Of a stretch of DNA of 64,000 nucleotides, positions 12,697-26,239 are shown piece by piece; position 1 is the stretch's first letter; every line of letters starts with the position of its first letter. Below the pieces are notes generated by a model. That model ran no database searches. It was not told where the DNA came from and worked only from the letters and a program-made list of their open reading frames with translations. The position numbers and the translations under genes were made by a program. Source of the stretch: Metallyticus violacea (taxonomy: Eukaryota > Arthropoda > Insecta > Mantodea > Metallyticidae); assembly GCA_030762175.1 (NCBI GenBank), contig CM060831.1, forward strand, positions 142,069,001-142,133,000. The letters run 5' to 3'.

Positions 12697-13932
12697 TCTT
12701 TGATAAAGCGATTCTGCTCATTTGTATGTTTTAGTAGTACCAACTATATTTAACAGACCCTAAGATAAGTATGAGAAGTATACAAAATGGCGGGATATGT
12801 GGTTGGTGTGTACATTTCTCAAGTTATTCATTTGCAGTGTTCTGTTTTATTACAGTGGTTTATAGGTAAAAGTAAATAAACGTGGTACTTCTTTTGTTTT
12901 TTATTAAATTAATATTGATTTAGTGAAATTACACTAGGGACTGGTTTAATAGTAGGTAAGTAATGGCATAATACTATATTTACATTTTCTAAACAACGGC
13001 AATTAAAAGAGGACTGAATAAACGGTATACATCGTGCAAAAATTTGAGGTTAGTGGTGAAATTGTAGCGTGTATTAAAACCATCATACAAACTGTTATCG
13101 AGAGGAGATTTTCCCTCTCTAATCTACCAATGTATGCGACTGTGTAGGTTAGCAAAGAAAGGAAAAATCCGGGAAAAAAAAAAAAAAATATGAAGCGGGT
13201 ATTGGAGCGAGATGAAGTTTAGTTTTTGGAGCATTCAGTGAGTTTGCGAAGTAGTCTCAGGGACTTGCGTACAGAGAATTTGTCATTTACAATTACCACA
13301 GTAGCACACTTTCTACGTTTACAGACAATGTCATGTACAATTACAATAAAATATAAAAAGTAACACGTAGAAAAACTCAGCCAAAACAACAAAAACCAGA
13401 GAAGCAGAAACAGATCACACAAATTTTACTATATGTATTGATGTAAAATTATTGCAGTGTTTTTACTCATATATATTCCTTTACAGAATAATAGGCTTTT
13501 TACATAGATATTTAAAGGATTTACCATAGTCCATTAAGGTTTTTAGGCTAGAGGAAAGGAGCTTTTGTACTAAACATGCTTCTACTTTTTTGCAAGTGAG
13601 GTTAAGGTAAGACAAGTACTCCCATTTATAACTATTACCAGGAAGACCATGTCCTTTTCCTTAAAATAAAGGACGATAAATATTATACTATCGCCATATG
13701 TCACTTAGTTTTAAGATGTTCAGTTATTTGGAGGTTGCATTTTATAAATAATGCTTATCTGTGGAGAAGTTTATAATTCATATTATTTTATATTTCGTTT
13801 ACATATGATAAATATTGTACATGAACAATTTCAGATTCTTAAAAACCATCGAAATGTTTTCTAATGAATAATGCCATCCTGTCAATATAATACTGCATGA
13901 AAGTTCTGTATTTGCTACAGGCAGCAATCGCC

Positions 13933-14010
13933 CGTCATTTTGTTTTGTTTTGTTTTGTTTGTTTGTTTTTTGTTTGTTTTTTTTTTTTTTTTTTTGTTTT
14001 TGTTTTTTTC
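13933..14010. repeat. T-rich (TTTTG)n simple repeat
   Basis: A run of TTTTG/TTTG units followed by a long T tract. It may be the reverse-complemented tail of a retroposon, but no body was recognised beside it. Confidence 0.85.
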
Positions 14011-15639
14011 ATATTCGAGTCTGTAAATACAGTCGGTCTTGGTTTTAGTGTGGTTTATTAGTTTGTGTTTCTTTATTTTTAAAGTGCTAACGTTTGTTCA
14101 TTCTGTTTTAGCATTACGCCTAAAGGTCAATTCATTTTCCTGAGTAACATTTATCCTGACCAGTTTTAATTCTGCACTGCTCATATACGGGCTAAACTCT
14201 CTAGTATGTACCTTTTTCAATTTACAGTTCCCATAATGCATGTCTAGCTAACAGTATAAAACAGTTTACAGTAGCCTAACAAAAATATATCCATTATCTG
14301 ACATGTTATCTACAAGAAGTACGATAAATATCCAATTAATTTATAATTTCTTCTTGTACATTCGAAAGCAGTTGTAACCTTTTAAAAAAGAACACTAAAA
14401 AAATATGTACAAGAGATACAGTGAGTCATCTCTGAAACTGGATGTCAGTGGGACGAAAAGTTCCTCATTTGGAAACTCGCACTTGGTCTACCCACATCTT
14501 CTGCGCAGTCACGTCATGGTGGCCCCCTGACCCAGCAGTGATACCAACATGAAAATATTGTCCCCAGATTTTTATCCAAATATTCTAACATTGGCAACGG
14601 AGCCATCTAAAATGCCATTTGATGATATGCATTGATCAATGCCAATAACTCGAACCGCTCCTGTAATAGTTTTATTTTCTATAGCACGATTTTCTGATGG
14701 CCAGTTCGTTATACTACCTCTGTCATGTTTTCTAAAAACGAAATGGAGAAGCATCAACAATTGTCCAACTAAAAGGTGTTAAACGCTGGCGACTTTTGGA
14801 ACTTCAAGGAAATACGAACTAAATGCTAAAATATTATTAGCATTTATTTTATTATAAAAATTTTGAGTGTCAGCAAGATTTGACACACTAGAGGAGACAT
14901 TATGTTAAAATACTCTTAAAACTGTTATATATGGCTCGCCTTTTCAATAATATTTTAAAAGCATCCATCCGCTTACGTTAACAGATTGCTGTGTCACTGT
15001 ATGAAACATATTCTAAGAGGGACCCTGGAAAGTTGACTTAATAATACGGGAGAAGAATGATAGTTTAAAAAACCCAAGAATGCTCTTTAAATACAATTTA
15101 TTAAAATATTATTTTAAAATATCCAAAAACATGATTATAGGGTGCAGCATAATAAATCTTGGTGTAAAGTCAACTAAATGTAGCACAGTAATGTTCGTAA
15201 TAAACCATGAAATTATTAACATTGAAAGATTTGAAACAAAGGCCTTTATACAGTTACTGGTCCTTTTAACTGTCAAATTACCTTGGGCAAAGCGATAATA
15301 ATAAAATTAACTATACATCTTGCCTTCGTACCCCAAAAATGAAAATAAAAATAAAATTGATTAAAAAAAGTGTGACTATGCAAGTTCATTTTAGAAACAT
15401 TACATAATACCTTAAAATCATCTGGCAAAACATTTCTAAATTTACCCAAAAGAGAAAACCTTGCATTAAGAAAACCATTAAAATACAAAGAAATACATAC
15501 AACAAACTTTTTTACAGCTTAATACGTTAATACCTGAGTCACTGGATACACCCAAGAGGCTCCTTGAATGTTCCTTGAATTTCTAATTGTTACAGTCAAA
15601 TATTTTCCTCAAAGCCAGAGCGTTTAGCCTGAGTCTGCT

Positions 15640-15938
15640 ATAGTCGTTCCTGGTGGTGTAGTGGTAACCAGACTTGCCTTCTAAACCCCAGAACGTGGGT
15701 TCAAACCCGGCCAGGATCGATGGATTTTTTTTCGGGCGTAAAAATCCTTCTTTCGGAACGGGAGTAAAGCCGTGGGTCCCGTGTCGTACATTTACGGCAC
15801 GAAAAAGAACTTCAAGCCTGAAAGAAGAGGCCTCTGAGCAAAATTTGTCGGCCGTTTCACGCCCTGAATAGAATGGGACGCTGATGACCTGTGATGTTAA
15901 GAGCGCCTGTAAATAAATCAAATCAATCAACCAACCAA
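15640..15938 (+). repeat. tRNA-derived SINE, family A, copy 3, with target duplication
   Basis: The best-preserved copy. The tRNA-like head has GGTGTAGTGGTAACC (A-box-like) and GTGGGTTCAAACCC (B box), followed by the family body and an (AATC/AACC)n tail. A direct repeat CCTGAGTCT(T)GCT flanks it at 15628-15639 and 15939-15951 with one indel, which fits a target-site duplication. Confidence 0.9.
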
Positions 15939-16254
15939 CCTGAGTCTTGCTGCGGGAAGATAGGAAGAGTCTCCTCTCACTCGGCTACCTTACATGCTCA
16001 TTAACAGGAAAGACGTGTCGACCAATAGGCGAACACTTCGAACATAGGCCATTTCTACGTGAAGACTCGAGAAAGTATGGGAAAGGTAAGGAAGACGTGG
16101 GTGAAATGTCGAACTTAGGTAGACATTGCAATACCGACACAAAACTTGAATATTATTGTCTAGACAATAATGCACACACTTCTAGCTTTTTATCAAATTC
16201 ATCAACATTGTTCTTAAAAAGTGTGCTAATAAATACCTGAAGAATGTGACTATC

Positions 16255-16600
16255 ATATTTCTTAAACTATTCTCATTTTTGCCACGAAATTAAAACTTTC
16301 ACTATTTCGGATAACTATGTATTTTTGTAGGTGTGCTATGTTATGATTAACTGAAGAGAGATGCGCAGCTATCCGAAATATTGTATGGTTTCCGCACCAG
16401 CGCTCCTTTTTATTAAATTGAATAATTTTGTTATTGTCATCTAGTTGCATCATACATTAATAATGACTCTGATTACTGAAACTAACTGAAAATTTGTAGT
16501 ATTTTTGTATGTTATGTATGTTATGGTTAACTGAAGAGGGGTGCGCAGTTATCCAAAATACTGTGTGCCTATGCGTCTTTTGTGTGTATGTGTTTTTTTT
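16255..16600 (+). repeat. Two tandem copies of a Penelope-like terminal segment
   Basis: GTATTTTTGTA..GTTATG(A/G)TTAACTGAAGAG..TGCGCAG(C/T)TATCC(G/A)AAATA occurs at 16318-16384 and again at 16499-16563. The first copy also pairs with an upstream inverted TATTTCGGATAACT at about 16303. The TATTTCGG/CCGAAATA hairpin resembles that of the repeats at 10826 and 45960. No protein part is present. Confidence 0.45.
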
Positions 16601-16740
16601 TATTATTAATTAGGTTTAAATATTGTTGATCTGGATTACCTTCCTCGCCTTATTCACAGTGGAAAGTTTGAAAATCAAAGCTTGTTATAAAGTAGTTTAG
16701 CCTCGTAACGTAGACTACTGCTCTAAGGTTAATACTATAG

Positions 16741-16902
<162 letters not shown>

Positions 16903-17039
16903 TGAAAAACCCTATATTCAACTATAAAATAAAATAGTTAATTTATTACGTTTCTGAGAGCTCAAGAATATAATTATTTATTATGTGTACGGAACATATT
17001 GTAAATGGGATCTAAATTTTTTAAAAATGAATTATGTGG

Positions 17040-17880
17040 TAATGGGGGGAAAAGGTCAAGCCTTAGTTGTTGAAAATAAAGCAGCTATAAAACAATATGA
17101 CAAGTATAAGGGTTTGGATGCAGCTCTGATGATGGAAGAAATATACATTTCTTGCTTCATTTGAAGACGGGTCAAGTGAAAAGAAAGAGCGTATGGAGGA
17201 ATGTTAAGAGCCGCTTGAGGGATATGGATAAGTAGTAGACAATTGCACAATCCAGGGAGCTTATTTTTCTGGAAGAACAGTTGGTGCTAAAATCTGAATG
17301 GGTAATGAAGCAGTACATCAAAACAGGGGTCAAACTCACTAGACAGGGGCTAGGATGGCTCAGAGTAATGTCAATGCGAATGATTAAAATCACTGATGAG
17401 TATGAACAGAGAATTTCCCCATCTGTGAGAAGAGGAAATCATTCTGGCTGAATGTAAAGGTACGGAAGAATGGAGAGAAAAGTATCTACCATACTTTTTT
17501 ATGGGATCGAACGGAGGGAGATGGTCATTCTGGGCTCTGCTGGAAGTCAAGGAAAGAGAGGAGGGATTGTGTAAGTTTATGTTAGAAGTGAGACAGTATG
17601 GGTCTGAAAAGGTTGATAACCGGGGAGGGATTGGGGGAAACAAATTGATTGAATTCAGCTGTGTCAATTTCAATGTGATTTATTTATATTTTAATAACCC
17701 ACCTCTTGTATATCTTTTGTTTTATTCTGTTGTTATTCATTTATGTTTTATTTTTATTGTTGAATATATATGTTTGATATCTTATTGTGAAATGTCTAAT
17801 CTAATGTCTTGTATTAAATTCCTGTTCGGTGGAATTTCTTCTACCCCGCGTATTTTGAAAATCTTTATTGCCCTCTAGCT
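17040..17880 (+). pseudogene. LINE ORF2 C-terminal fragment
   Basis: Plus-strand readings across frames give AAIKQYDKYKGLDAALMMEE, a RNVKSRLRDMDK stretch and TRQGLGWLRVMSMRMIK. These parallel the SGLAWLRLGAWKG tail of the minus-strand fragment at 11160-12245. The post-finger EEWREKYLP-type sequence is at about 17465. It is frameshifted and 5'-truncated. Confidence 0.6.
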
Positions 17881-18739
17881 CGCTAACAAGACGTTTACGG
17901 GCATACATTCCCTGAAAGAAAATACTCAAATAGATCCCTTGAATCATACCTTAGAGTTGTTCGTGTTATTCTGACTCACCGTATATATTACATTAAAATT
18001 ATAACGGAGGCATACGATAATACTGTATCAAATCAAAATGTAAATAATCACGCCTCACAAGACGTTGTAAGGACGTCTAATGAGGCATGAGAATGCAAGG
18101 ACTTGCTCAAACGTTAGACAACTGTAGGGAAAATGAAGAATCCTTGGAGCTCTGTAATTGAATTTTGTAATATAAATTATTTTTAAGAAAAATCATAGGT
18201 GAAAAATAAGAAAAATAAATGTTACTGTTAAAAATACAGTTGAACTACAACAGAATTTAAAAACATCTATAAATAGAAACTTTTGAACAAAATGGATTAC
18301 TGGCAACGTTCTACTTGAGTTTCTCTAAAGGGGGGAGGAAGGAAGAGAGCTATAAATGATGATTTAACGTAGAGAATAGGGGAATATCTTAACATAATTA
18401 GAATAGTTATGGACATCTAATGTGAATGAATGGGGAGAGATTGTCAAAAAGTATACTTAGAGAAGATACCACTTAAAAAAAAAAAAAAAAAAAAAACCAG
18501 AACGGTAGCAGACATCACCGCAGAAAAGGGTTTTAATAAGAAACGTACCAAAATAGGACAGTAGTTGAGCAAAATAGTTATTGACAGTCAGTGAAATTTG
18601 AATTTAACGACGAGTTAACTGCATTTATACATATAAGGCTATAAGAACATACCTGAAATGTGCCTGGAACGTGTCTCTCAATTTCTTTGTTAATAATGTT
18701 CATTATAAGCAAAATTTAAATTCAAGAAGAAAAAAAATA

Positions 18740-19320
18740 GGGTCATCCAATTATCTGATGACCAACGCGACTATTGCACCTGCATCGGTCTATAATCTAT
18801 CTTTAACGGTCAACCGGGCTACAGTAATGCAAGTGATATTGGAACTAATGACATTCATTTTCCACATATTTCCCATTTGCTTAGAAAGACGGCAAAGAGA
18901 TTTTTAAGGTGCCCACCCTCTTCAAGAGTTTCATTCTGTGAGCACCGTACGTCGTCCTCGCTTTTTATCTCGAACACTTCCATTTTCGCGTAATTTATTA
19001 ACTAATTTATGAATCGCAATACGACTTGGTACTCAATTATCTGGGAATTTTTCTTCACATGTTTTCCTGACAGCACGAGTGGTCTAGCTACGGGCACACA
19101 AATCTCAAATAAACACTCGTTTTATTAGACTTAGTATTTGTAATTTAGTATTCTTAACAAACTTGCCCTAGGATTAGACACTTGTTATTTCTTTCCTGAT
19201 CACGACACAGCCGACGTTGCAATTCGGTAAACCCCACCCTTCCCGATTCGTGTAGCCCGGCTGTTCTTGAGCAATGCAGTTCTCTGACTCTGCATCGGTC
19301 ATTAGATAATTGGATGACCC
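18740..19320. mobile_element. Short TIR element with transposase HTH remnant
   Basis: 24-bp inverted repeats with one mismatch bound it: 18740-18763 (GGGTCATCCAATTATCTGAT...) and 19297-19320. Inside, minus-strand 19110-18910 encodes a helix-turn-helix fragment of an IS630/Tc1-type transposase (VPSRIAIHKLVNKLRENGSV, then a DKKRGRRTVLTE-like hook). No catalytic domain remains. It is a non-autonomous deletion derivative. Confidence 0.65.
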
Positions 19321-20670
19321 GACAGAAATGTAATCCTTAAATCTCCCAACTTATCGCAATAACATCTCGAAATGCTTTGCAAATATATGAGGCGGTTGAA
19401 CTTTGGTGCATATAAAGTTCTTCCTACAGAAATCCTTAGGTAGTAACAGTTGCCTGTTACTGTGGAAAAGAGAAAGATGCTCTATTAATTTTTTTATTTA
19501 TTTTTAATTGAATAAACACCCTCATTTGTGTTATTTACCTGTCCGCATGAGATCTTTAACATTTGACCTTCAGATACTGATGTTATATGCACAGTTTCTC
19601 CTTTCTACTTGTGAAAGTCTTTGCTACTACGACAGCGCTTCTGTCGTTTGCAAGAGTTCAAGCGGAAAAAGCTAAGGTAATTTTTCATGCCTTATTAAAC
19701 ATGGCGTAAGTATTTTTGCCTGCCAATTTATACTTCTACCTGTAACTCCATTGTCCTCGAACGCAATCCAGTCTTCCAACATGTAAGGAGATGAAGGGCG
19801 AAAGTGATTTGTCTCCTAAAGTAGTTTTAAACTGAAGAGAGAAAAAAATTAAGCCCCGGATACTGTACAGGATTAAACTCATTATTAGAGTGCGAATTGC
19901 TAATCCTTTTATCGCGAGATTGAGTGAGAATGGAGATACTGTTGCAGTAAATTGGAGAAGGGGGGCAAGCAGAGGGGCTGGACTTTTGCGATGCGGAATA
20001 AACTTTCCACTTTAATAAGGCAGGACAAGTCTTAATAGCCTCGCCCCATCCTGCTGAGTTGCGAGAGTGTATTGTTTCGCTTTTGTCTAAACAGTAACAC
20101 ATCGCCACGAGATACTGGTAATTCTCCAGCATTGTCACTGTTGCTTTCCTATCAAAGATTAAGCAGAAAGTATGAATATTTCCCATTTCTCATCGTTAAG
20201 AAGGTCTGAGGGTGCGTTGATTAATAGATAGAAAATAAATTAATAAATGATTTTCTCTCACTTCCACCTATTAGCACTAACCATGTAATGAAAAAGATTG
20301 CAGAGACGTGACGACATTGTTTTCTGGAGTGAACTCAGATATACCTCATTTCTCACGCGTATCATACGAAACGTCAGACAAATAAGCAGTTGGAAAACTA
20401 TAATCTCAGTTCCAGGGAATGACTATTAATTTGTTCCTACTGTAATGTAGTGCTTGTGAAAAATAGTATATTACAAATTACAAATATATATTTTTTTTTT
20501 CAATTTCACATTATATCAGCATTCTTAATAAAAAAAAAAAAGTATCACTTTGTTATCTCTTTAGTAAGTGTTTACTACTACATCTGAAGATTTCAAATAA
20601 AATTAGAAAAAAGCAAAAATTTATAATATTTATAACTATATATATATTATAATCCATAAATATAGGAGTA

Positions 20671-22132
20671 TAGGTCTATAAGTTTCCGGCCTAACCATTT
20701 TCTCGGTATGATAAAGACAAAAATTACATTTCACTTTTCATTATACTACCCTTTATTGCAATACACTTCTCACATCTTTGAATTAACATTTCAATCTCCC
20801 GCCCAAAATAGTCGATAGTCTTGTCTGCAAAACATCATCAATCACCTCTTCGTCACGCTTAAATTTCCTTTCTCGAAGGTTCTTCAGTTTTGAGAAGAAC
20901 CGTCTGGAAGCTAGATCTGATCTGTAGAGTGGATGGTCGATCTCCTTGAAGCCACATTTCTTCACAGCTTTCTTTGCAACAAGAGCTGTGTGCTCAGGTG
21001 CGTTGTCGTGAAGAAGGCGCACACTACCACTCAGATTTCCTCGTCTTTTCTCTTTGATGGAAGCTCGTAGTCTGTGCATTAGGCCAGCATAGTACTGCCC
21101 ATTTACTGTGGTGTTTCTTTCCCTGAAGTCAATGAAAAGTATTCCTTCATAGTCCCAAAAGATTGTGGCCATGATCTTCTTGGTTGACTGAGCGACATTG
21201 GCCTTTAGAGGCGGTGCTTCGCCAGATTTACGTCACTCCATTGATTCTCTTTTGGTCCTCATAGTACAGGAAAATAGTTTCATCTCCTGTTGGCCGAGGT
21301 AGTTATGGCGCGGACTCGTGAGCAGGAGGTCTGGGATTCGAATCCCGCCAAGACCGTCCTCCCTGACTGAGGTTTTTTCCATTTTTTTCTACTCCTCATA
21401 AAGGCAAATGCCAGGGAGGTACCCAAAATTTAGGCCTGCAACATTTCCTTCCTTAAAAAAATCCTTTCCTAATTTATCATTGCATCTTGTATATTACCGG
21501 TGTCCATTGCATGTAGTGCCTCAGTAGTAAAAACGGGCGTTAAACACTATTAAACTCTCCCGTAACAATAGTTTGCAGACCTTCTCTCTTGTTGCCACGG
21601 AAGAGCTCCAAAAATGCCTGACAACCGATGACTCATTGCAGCTTTTGAACTGAGGAAAGAAGTCTAGGCACCCAGCTTGCACTAACCTTATTCGTGTTTA
21701 AATGTTCATAAATAATTCCAAGGACTGTTGTTTTAGAAAGGCCCAACCTTGCTGCTATTTCTGTAACGTTGAGTCGCCGGTCTTCCGTAATTTTTCCTTC
21801 CACAAGAGCGATGTTTTCAGGAGTGAGCACCTCCAAGGGCCGACCTGCACGCTCTTCGTCTTCAATTCTTTCTGTACCCATTCGAAAAAGTTGTCACATT
21901 CTTTTACGGTAGAATATGAGGGGTATGCTTTTTAACAATAACATTAACCTAATATCAGCTCGATACTCCGTTTTGAACATATCACAATCTCCTATATATA
22001 ACCTTCTTTATGCAGCTATAATCGAACACAGTAGAGCGGAAGTTATTTACTTCACAAATAAGGTATGATATCAGATAAGCCTTTTGTGAAGGTGATAATC
22101 CTTATTGGCGAGGCCGGAAACTTATGGATCTA
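20671..22132 (-). mobile_element. Mariner element with nested SINE
   Basis: Imperfect TIRs of about 22 bp (ATAAGTTTCCGGCC near 20678 and its complement near 22113) are flanked by TA at 20671 and 22131. The transposase N-terminal domain is at 21881-21633 (RAGRPLEVLTPENIALVEGK and then a RLGLSKTTVLGI HTH). The catalytic part is at 21172-20783 (IFWDYEGILFIDF with the first Asp, LLHDNAPEHTA with the second Asp, and HPLYRSDLASRRFF, a degraded form of the PYSPDLAP third-Asp region). A SINE at 21291-21556 and frame breaks disrupt it. It is inactive. Confidence 0.85.
21291..21556 (+). repeat. tRNA-derived SINE (family B) nested in mariner
   Basis: The head reads TTGGCCGAGGTAGTTATGGC (A-box-like), with GGGATTCGAATCCC as a perfect B box. 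The body ends at a CGGGCGTTAAACACTATTAAA motif. It interrupts the mariner ORF, and the 7-bp flank CTCC(T/C)GT at 21284-21290 and 21557-21563 is a plausible target duplication. Its body is unrelated to family A. Confidence 0.8.
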
Positions 22133-25100
22133 TCCCCGTATAGCTAATCAAATTTAGTGTAACTTCTTTCAACAAAATGTTAAATGATGCGTTGAAAAGT
22201 CACAGAATTTTGCTTCTGTCAATGTTCCAAGCAAAATAAATGGATCTATTATTTCAGCCCATGCATGAATGTGAAATTCGTTGGTGTCTTTATTTCCAAA
22301 ACTGCATGGGGATTTTTGTCAGCCCATACATAAATATCGCGCGAATTCTGCATTACCAAAACAAAACAAAAAAAAAAAAATGTAAATAGCAAACTATGCG
22401 ACATTCACTGTATGTGTATATGAACATTTTGACTTTATTTTTAGTTATTCTTTTATTCTTTAAGTTTCTAGGGTCAAAACTTTGTTAATATTCCTCTCAT
22501 ATTCAGATAAAAAATATAATGTGAACGTGCTTTCGGGATTGCTGTATTTCCTTGTTAGAGCTTTTTCCCTACACCTGTACCACGTAGCAGAATGTTCAAA
22601 AACAGAACTGTGGGAAATAGAAAATCATATGAATCAAAATTTCCTCCGTTAGTACCGATATATCTATCAACCCGCCGTCGCGTGACTCCCTGATGTGCTG
22701 ATGTATTCCTGAAGTATCTCTTATTGTCTGGTAGCCTTGTAGAATACCAGCCCGAGGACTCTGCACACCTTCGGGTAATCCATAGACCATATGAGCATCT
22801 GCCAACTCCGCATGTGAATACTTCATTTTACTGTAACCTGGAACGAGGTCCGTAAACACATAGATCTGACACTACTTGCTTGGTGCTACGTCAAGCATGA
22901 AGTGAGTAGCGTAACAAGCGGACTACATGGTACAGAACGACCATGTTAACCGCGAACTTAGGAACTAAAAGTAAATACAACATCCCCAGACTATTTAATC
23001 AGAGGTAAAAGCGAATGTTTACCTACTGTACGTATTAAGCAACAGTTTTGTTGTGGAAATATTAGCATAGGTCAGATATTCTGATATTCTAGCTTGCATA
23101 TCACACCGTGTAAGCGGAGTCGAATAAAGGACTCTAACAAGAAATTAAAGCATTTCCGGACCCATGTTCATATAACATATTTACATCCTCTGTATGCAAG
23201 GAATGTTTCTTTTGTAACATTCTGTAAATGGCTACCGTAGCACGGGGACTAGCCTCCTGGGTGACAGGTCGAGCAAGAGCAGGCAATATGCTGCATATAA
23301 AATTGGAAGCAAAAATAAATTATGAACTTTATCTCAGGGCGTGGTAAAAGTTTACTATTTCCGTTCATATACTAGCTCTATATCGCCAGAATATGTTGTG
23401 ATTCAATCAATTGAAATTCGCTTATTTCATGTTCAATATTATCTTGGAGTTCTGGAGATTCTTGGAAAACACTAGTTAAATCGGAAGAGCGCGAGGGTCA
23501 CAAACCAACACTGTTCTAATAAGCGCACACCTCACTTAAGAGTGTTTAATATTACCTGAGCCATATGTGCGATTGCAATATACTGTTGAAACGAACTAAG
23601 CCATTTTTCCTTGTCTATCAACTGTTAAAGGAACTGTGTTAAGATTGACACCGATCCATATTTATTGCCTCATTAAAAATACTTAATCTATTATATTCCT
23701 TGCATTTATCTCACACGATTATAATAGGGAGGGGCTTGTGCAAACTTTCTTTTTCTCTGGACGCCAGAACAACTCTACTACGACTAGTATGTACTGAGCA
23801 TGCATTCTCGTCTCATGCGGCGTGAGTCACTTGTTCTTGGGAGATCCGAAAATTAGGGTGACTTCAGTGTCAAGGGGAGTAGGTAGTATCCAGAGTACAA
23901 TTGGCAGTATGCGGCAGTCATATATTTTAATGATCCTAAATAACATAGTGTTCTTTTTACAGTAGGTAAATTTTTTTCAGCAAAGAATTTGCAATATACA
24001 AGCATTTTTACGCAGATAATTGTATAATCTCATCTCACATATCTCTGATTTATAGCAACACTACTATCATTGATACATCTCGAGATAAAGAAGCGAAAAA
24101 TAATCCGTCAGAGATGGAAGTTATATTTTTATGATGAATTAACAAAAATACAAAGCTAAAGATGAATGGTCAAGTACACGTGTTTATAAATCTGAACAAG
24201 TTTTGTTATTGCTAAAAAACAAAGCTGCATTTTTTTTCTTATAAACGACATTTAAACACAATTTTAAAAATATTTATTTGAAACGTCTGTTGCGCCATGT
24301 ACTTTTGCATCGTGGTTCTCAATGCGTGTTCCGCGAACCAGCGCACATTTGTTTTACTGAAATAAATGATGAGAGTAAGTTTATAGACAAAAATTTTAAA
24401 ACACTCCTTAGAATAGGTAACTTTGATTTCAGTATTCCTTAATTCACTTCAGAAGTATACATTAATTCATAGTCACCTATGAATCTTTAAATGGAAATGT
24501 AATATTTCACAGGCTTATTTTGAAATGAGATTCTACAGCAGGAATGTTCAACGCCGAGTCAAACTAGATATATGCAATCCGCATTGTTTTTCTTCTAAGT
24601 GGCAGATAGGAATTGAAATTCGTTTTAAAATAACGCACTGCAATCCATTGCTGCGTGCTTTGTAGGCATAGCAGAACTCACGTGGCAACTCCTGGTCGAG
24701 AGCATGTACGTCCAAATACATTTAAAAATCTGTTACTAAAGCTATTCAAGAACAGACAATATACGAATTTTGATTGCACGTATTTAAAAAAAAAACGCTT
24801 TTGTTCTGTGGAAGTGCTTGAGATCAACTTGGCGATAAAGCCTTCTTTTCTGATCATAATGACAGTGTTAGTGCTTTTAATTTTTGAGCATGCTACATTC
24901 AAAGGCCTTGTGTTCTGTAAGGTCAGCTCGTTTGTGTAAAACGACAACTACATTAATCATTTTAGTAAGGAGAATTGACGTTTCACATAATAGAGTATTG
25001 ATAAAAATCATAATGAAACAGTTTCTGGGGGAATTCTCTCTGTCTCAGCCCCTGTATGTCATAGATAACAACATTCGTGCCACACGGAAATAAAAGCATG

Positions 25101-25327
25101 AACAAACAGAGCGAATGCCAGGCAACGGTGATCGAAATAATGTCGATTGTCTGGTCAAGGGTAATAACGTAACACACCAGCTTTTGTGAGGCAACATTTG
25201 CCCTGAATTAAGCAGCTAAACTTTTAAGTTTTTATACAAAATTCCTCTTGTTTATTGCGTATCTAGTTCAGCTATAAATTTGAGCCCACTTATTTGAATC
25301 ACTTTAAAATCACACGCATGAAGTTGA

Positions 25328-25608
25328 TCCTGGTGGTCTAGAGCTAATCACTCGTAGATCTAAGATCGCGGGTTCAATCCTGGCCAGGGTCAATGGATTT
25401 TTTCGGGCGTAAAATTCCCTAAGTATGAATGACTTCCTTCAGAAGGGAAGTAAAGCCATGAGTCCCTGTAGATTTACACACATAAAATAACCTCAAGCCT
25501 GAAAGAAGAGACCTCTGACGAAAATGTATTGGCCTTTTCACGCCCTCAATTGAATGGGTCGCTGATGACCTGAGATGTTAAAGAACGTCCGTAAATAAAC
25601 CAAATCAG
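25328..25608 (+). repeat. tRNA-derived SINE, family A, copy 4
   Basis: The head has a CGCGGGTTCAATCCTGGCCAG B-box region. The body has CGGGCGTAAAATTCCC and an AATAAACCAAATC tail. It is more diverged than copy 3, with a damaged CCGTGTCGTAC core. Confidence 0.85.
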
Positions 25609-26239
25609 CAACACTTGTTAAACTATTTAATAACGTGATAATAAACATGTTTTTGTAGTTGTATGGAAATCAGAGAAACTCAAAGGAATTCACCATCTTC
25701 CAAGCTTTAATTTCCAAAGGATATATGGTTCGTGTACGCAAATAAAATAGATTTAAGTTTGAGCTCTTACAAGAGATTTACATAATTAGAACACAATACA
25801 CACACACAATTGTTTTATTTTGCAATACTTACATCCTGATACCTTGTTTCTACATCAGGACATAATATTCCAGATTTTTTTATTTATTCCTCTTACATTT
25901 TTCAATACAATTTAAATTACAATTTAAATTCCACAGATTTTAAAGTCTACAATACTAATACTATAACTAAACAAAACTAAAACATCAATAAATAAAACCG
26001 GTACTGGAAGCACTATAGCACTACGGCTATTTTACTATGATTTATAATTACATCTACAATTGCTACTGACACCCAGTAGCAATAATTACATTTAAAATTA
26101 ATTAACTTACAAGTTTTATCCAATTTAATCAATACAATCTTCATTTCTGCTAACGCTCGGTATCCGGACTGCTCCCCACTGGAATTCCATGCATCAGGAC
26201 CTGGACATCAATGAGGTTGCTGCCGGTCTCAAGCAGCAG

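Noticed and set aside
17392..17420. A hammerhead-like CTGATGAG on the plus strand
   Set aside because: No GAAA at a suitable distance with a stem between; it lies inside a LINE reading.
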